Assembly (NCBI GenBank): GCA_029838195.1
Contig: JALGVJ010000026.1
Location: forward strand, 1-50,958
Direction of reading: 5' to 3'
Length of the DNA stretch: 50,958 bases
Source: Promethearchaeota archaeon
GTDB lineage: Archaea > Asgardarchaeota > Lokiarchaeia > Sigyniarchaeales > SOKP01
Shown: piece by piece, positions 50,877-50,958 of the stretch
Layout: every line of letters begins with the position of its first letter
How positions within the stretch are numbered: position 1 is the first letter of the stretch
Position numbers and translations under genes: made by a program
Notes under the pieces: model-generated
The model's database searches: none
What the model was told of the DNA's origin: nothing
The model's input: only the letters and a program-made list of their open reading frames with translations

Positions 50877-50958
50877 TTCTAAAAATTATTATCAATTCCA
50901 CTTGATAAATTTAAAAAATGCATGGTCCCGTGATATTTATTTAGAAAGCGTCCTTTCT

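Overview
The window looks like a piece of an AT-rich archaeal chromosome, most likely an Asgard archaeon of the Lokiarchaeia type. The archaeal assignment rests on the gene order of the ribosomal block, the ribosomal proteins shared only by archaea and eukaryotes (eS4, eL32, eL19, eL34, eL14), the RNase P subunit Rpp29, archaeal Trm1, MptE and archaeal-type CMP kinase. The Asgard suggestion is an inference from the combination of a Roadblock/LC7 protein, an Ost3/Ost6-like oligosaccharyltransferase subunit, a zinc-ribbon Yip1-like membrane protein, a TFE-beta/RPC34-like factor and a eukaryote-like selenocysteine system.

Layout. 1-5.3 kb: a decayed transposase, a GPH-type sugar symporter, a ribbon-helix-helix protein, a nitronate monooxygenase-like flavoprotein and an enoyl-CoA hydratase. 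5.3-13.4 kb: two RecA/RadA-like ATPases, class I fructose-1,6-bisphosphatase, Trm1 and the RlmE/FtsJ methyltransferase, a zinc-finger TFE-beta-like factor, MptE (tetrahydromethanopterin synthesis), GcvH and an ATP-NAD kinase-family protein. 13.4-20.6 kb: Ost3/6-like protein, M20 peptidase, 2[4Fe-4S] ferredoxin, a small Cys-rich protein coupled to a flavodoxin-like ORF, class II glutamine amidotransferase, a small membrane protein, and a ribokinase/cupin pair. 20.7-30.3 kb: a 19-gene ribosomal operon running uS19 to uL15 and including Rpp29; the usual upstream uL3-uL4-uL23-uL2 and downstream secY are absent here. 30.4-39 kb: SelB with a Roadblock protein, zinc-ribbon coiled-coil protein, an FkbM methyltransferase wreck, two tandem Nudix genes, tRNA-Sec(UCA) and SepSecS. 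40-46.8 kb: an intron-rich tRNA-Ile(UAU), two coiled-coil proteins, a helical-repeat protein, SAM hydroxide adenosyltransferase, a Nudix-NMN adenylyltransferase fusion, RtcA and a Yip1-like protein. 47-51 kb: eL34-cmk-eL14, tRNA-Ser(GGA) with two introns, a split IS607-like recombinase, a NifX-like remnant and a TPR protein.

The main functional theme beyond housekeeping is selenocysteine decoding: the elongation factor (SelB), the tRNA and the last biosynthetic enzyme (SepSecS) lie within about 8 kb. No selenoprotein gene, PSTK or SelD was recognised in the window. The most unusual structural signals are two tRNA genes interrupted in several places, including inside the T-loop, and two genes whose best start is a non-canonical AUU behind a good Shine-Dalgarno sequence (uS3 and a Cys-rich miniprotein). 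All assignments come from reading the sequence; no database search was run.
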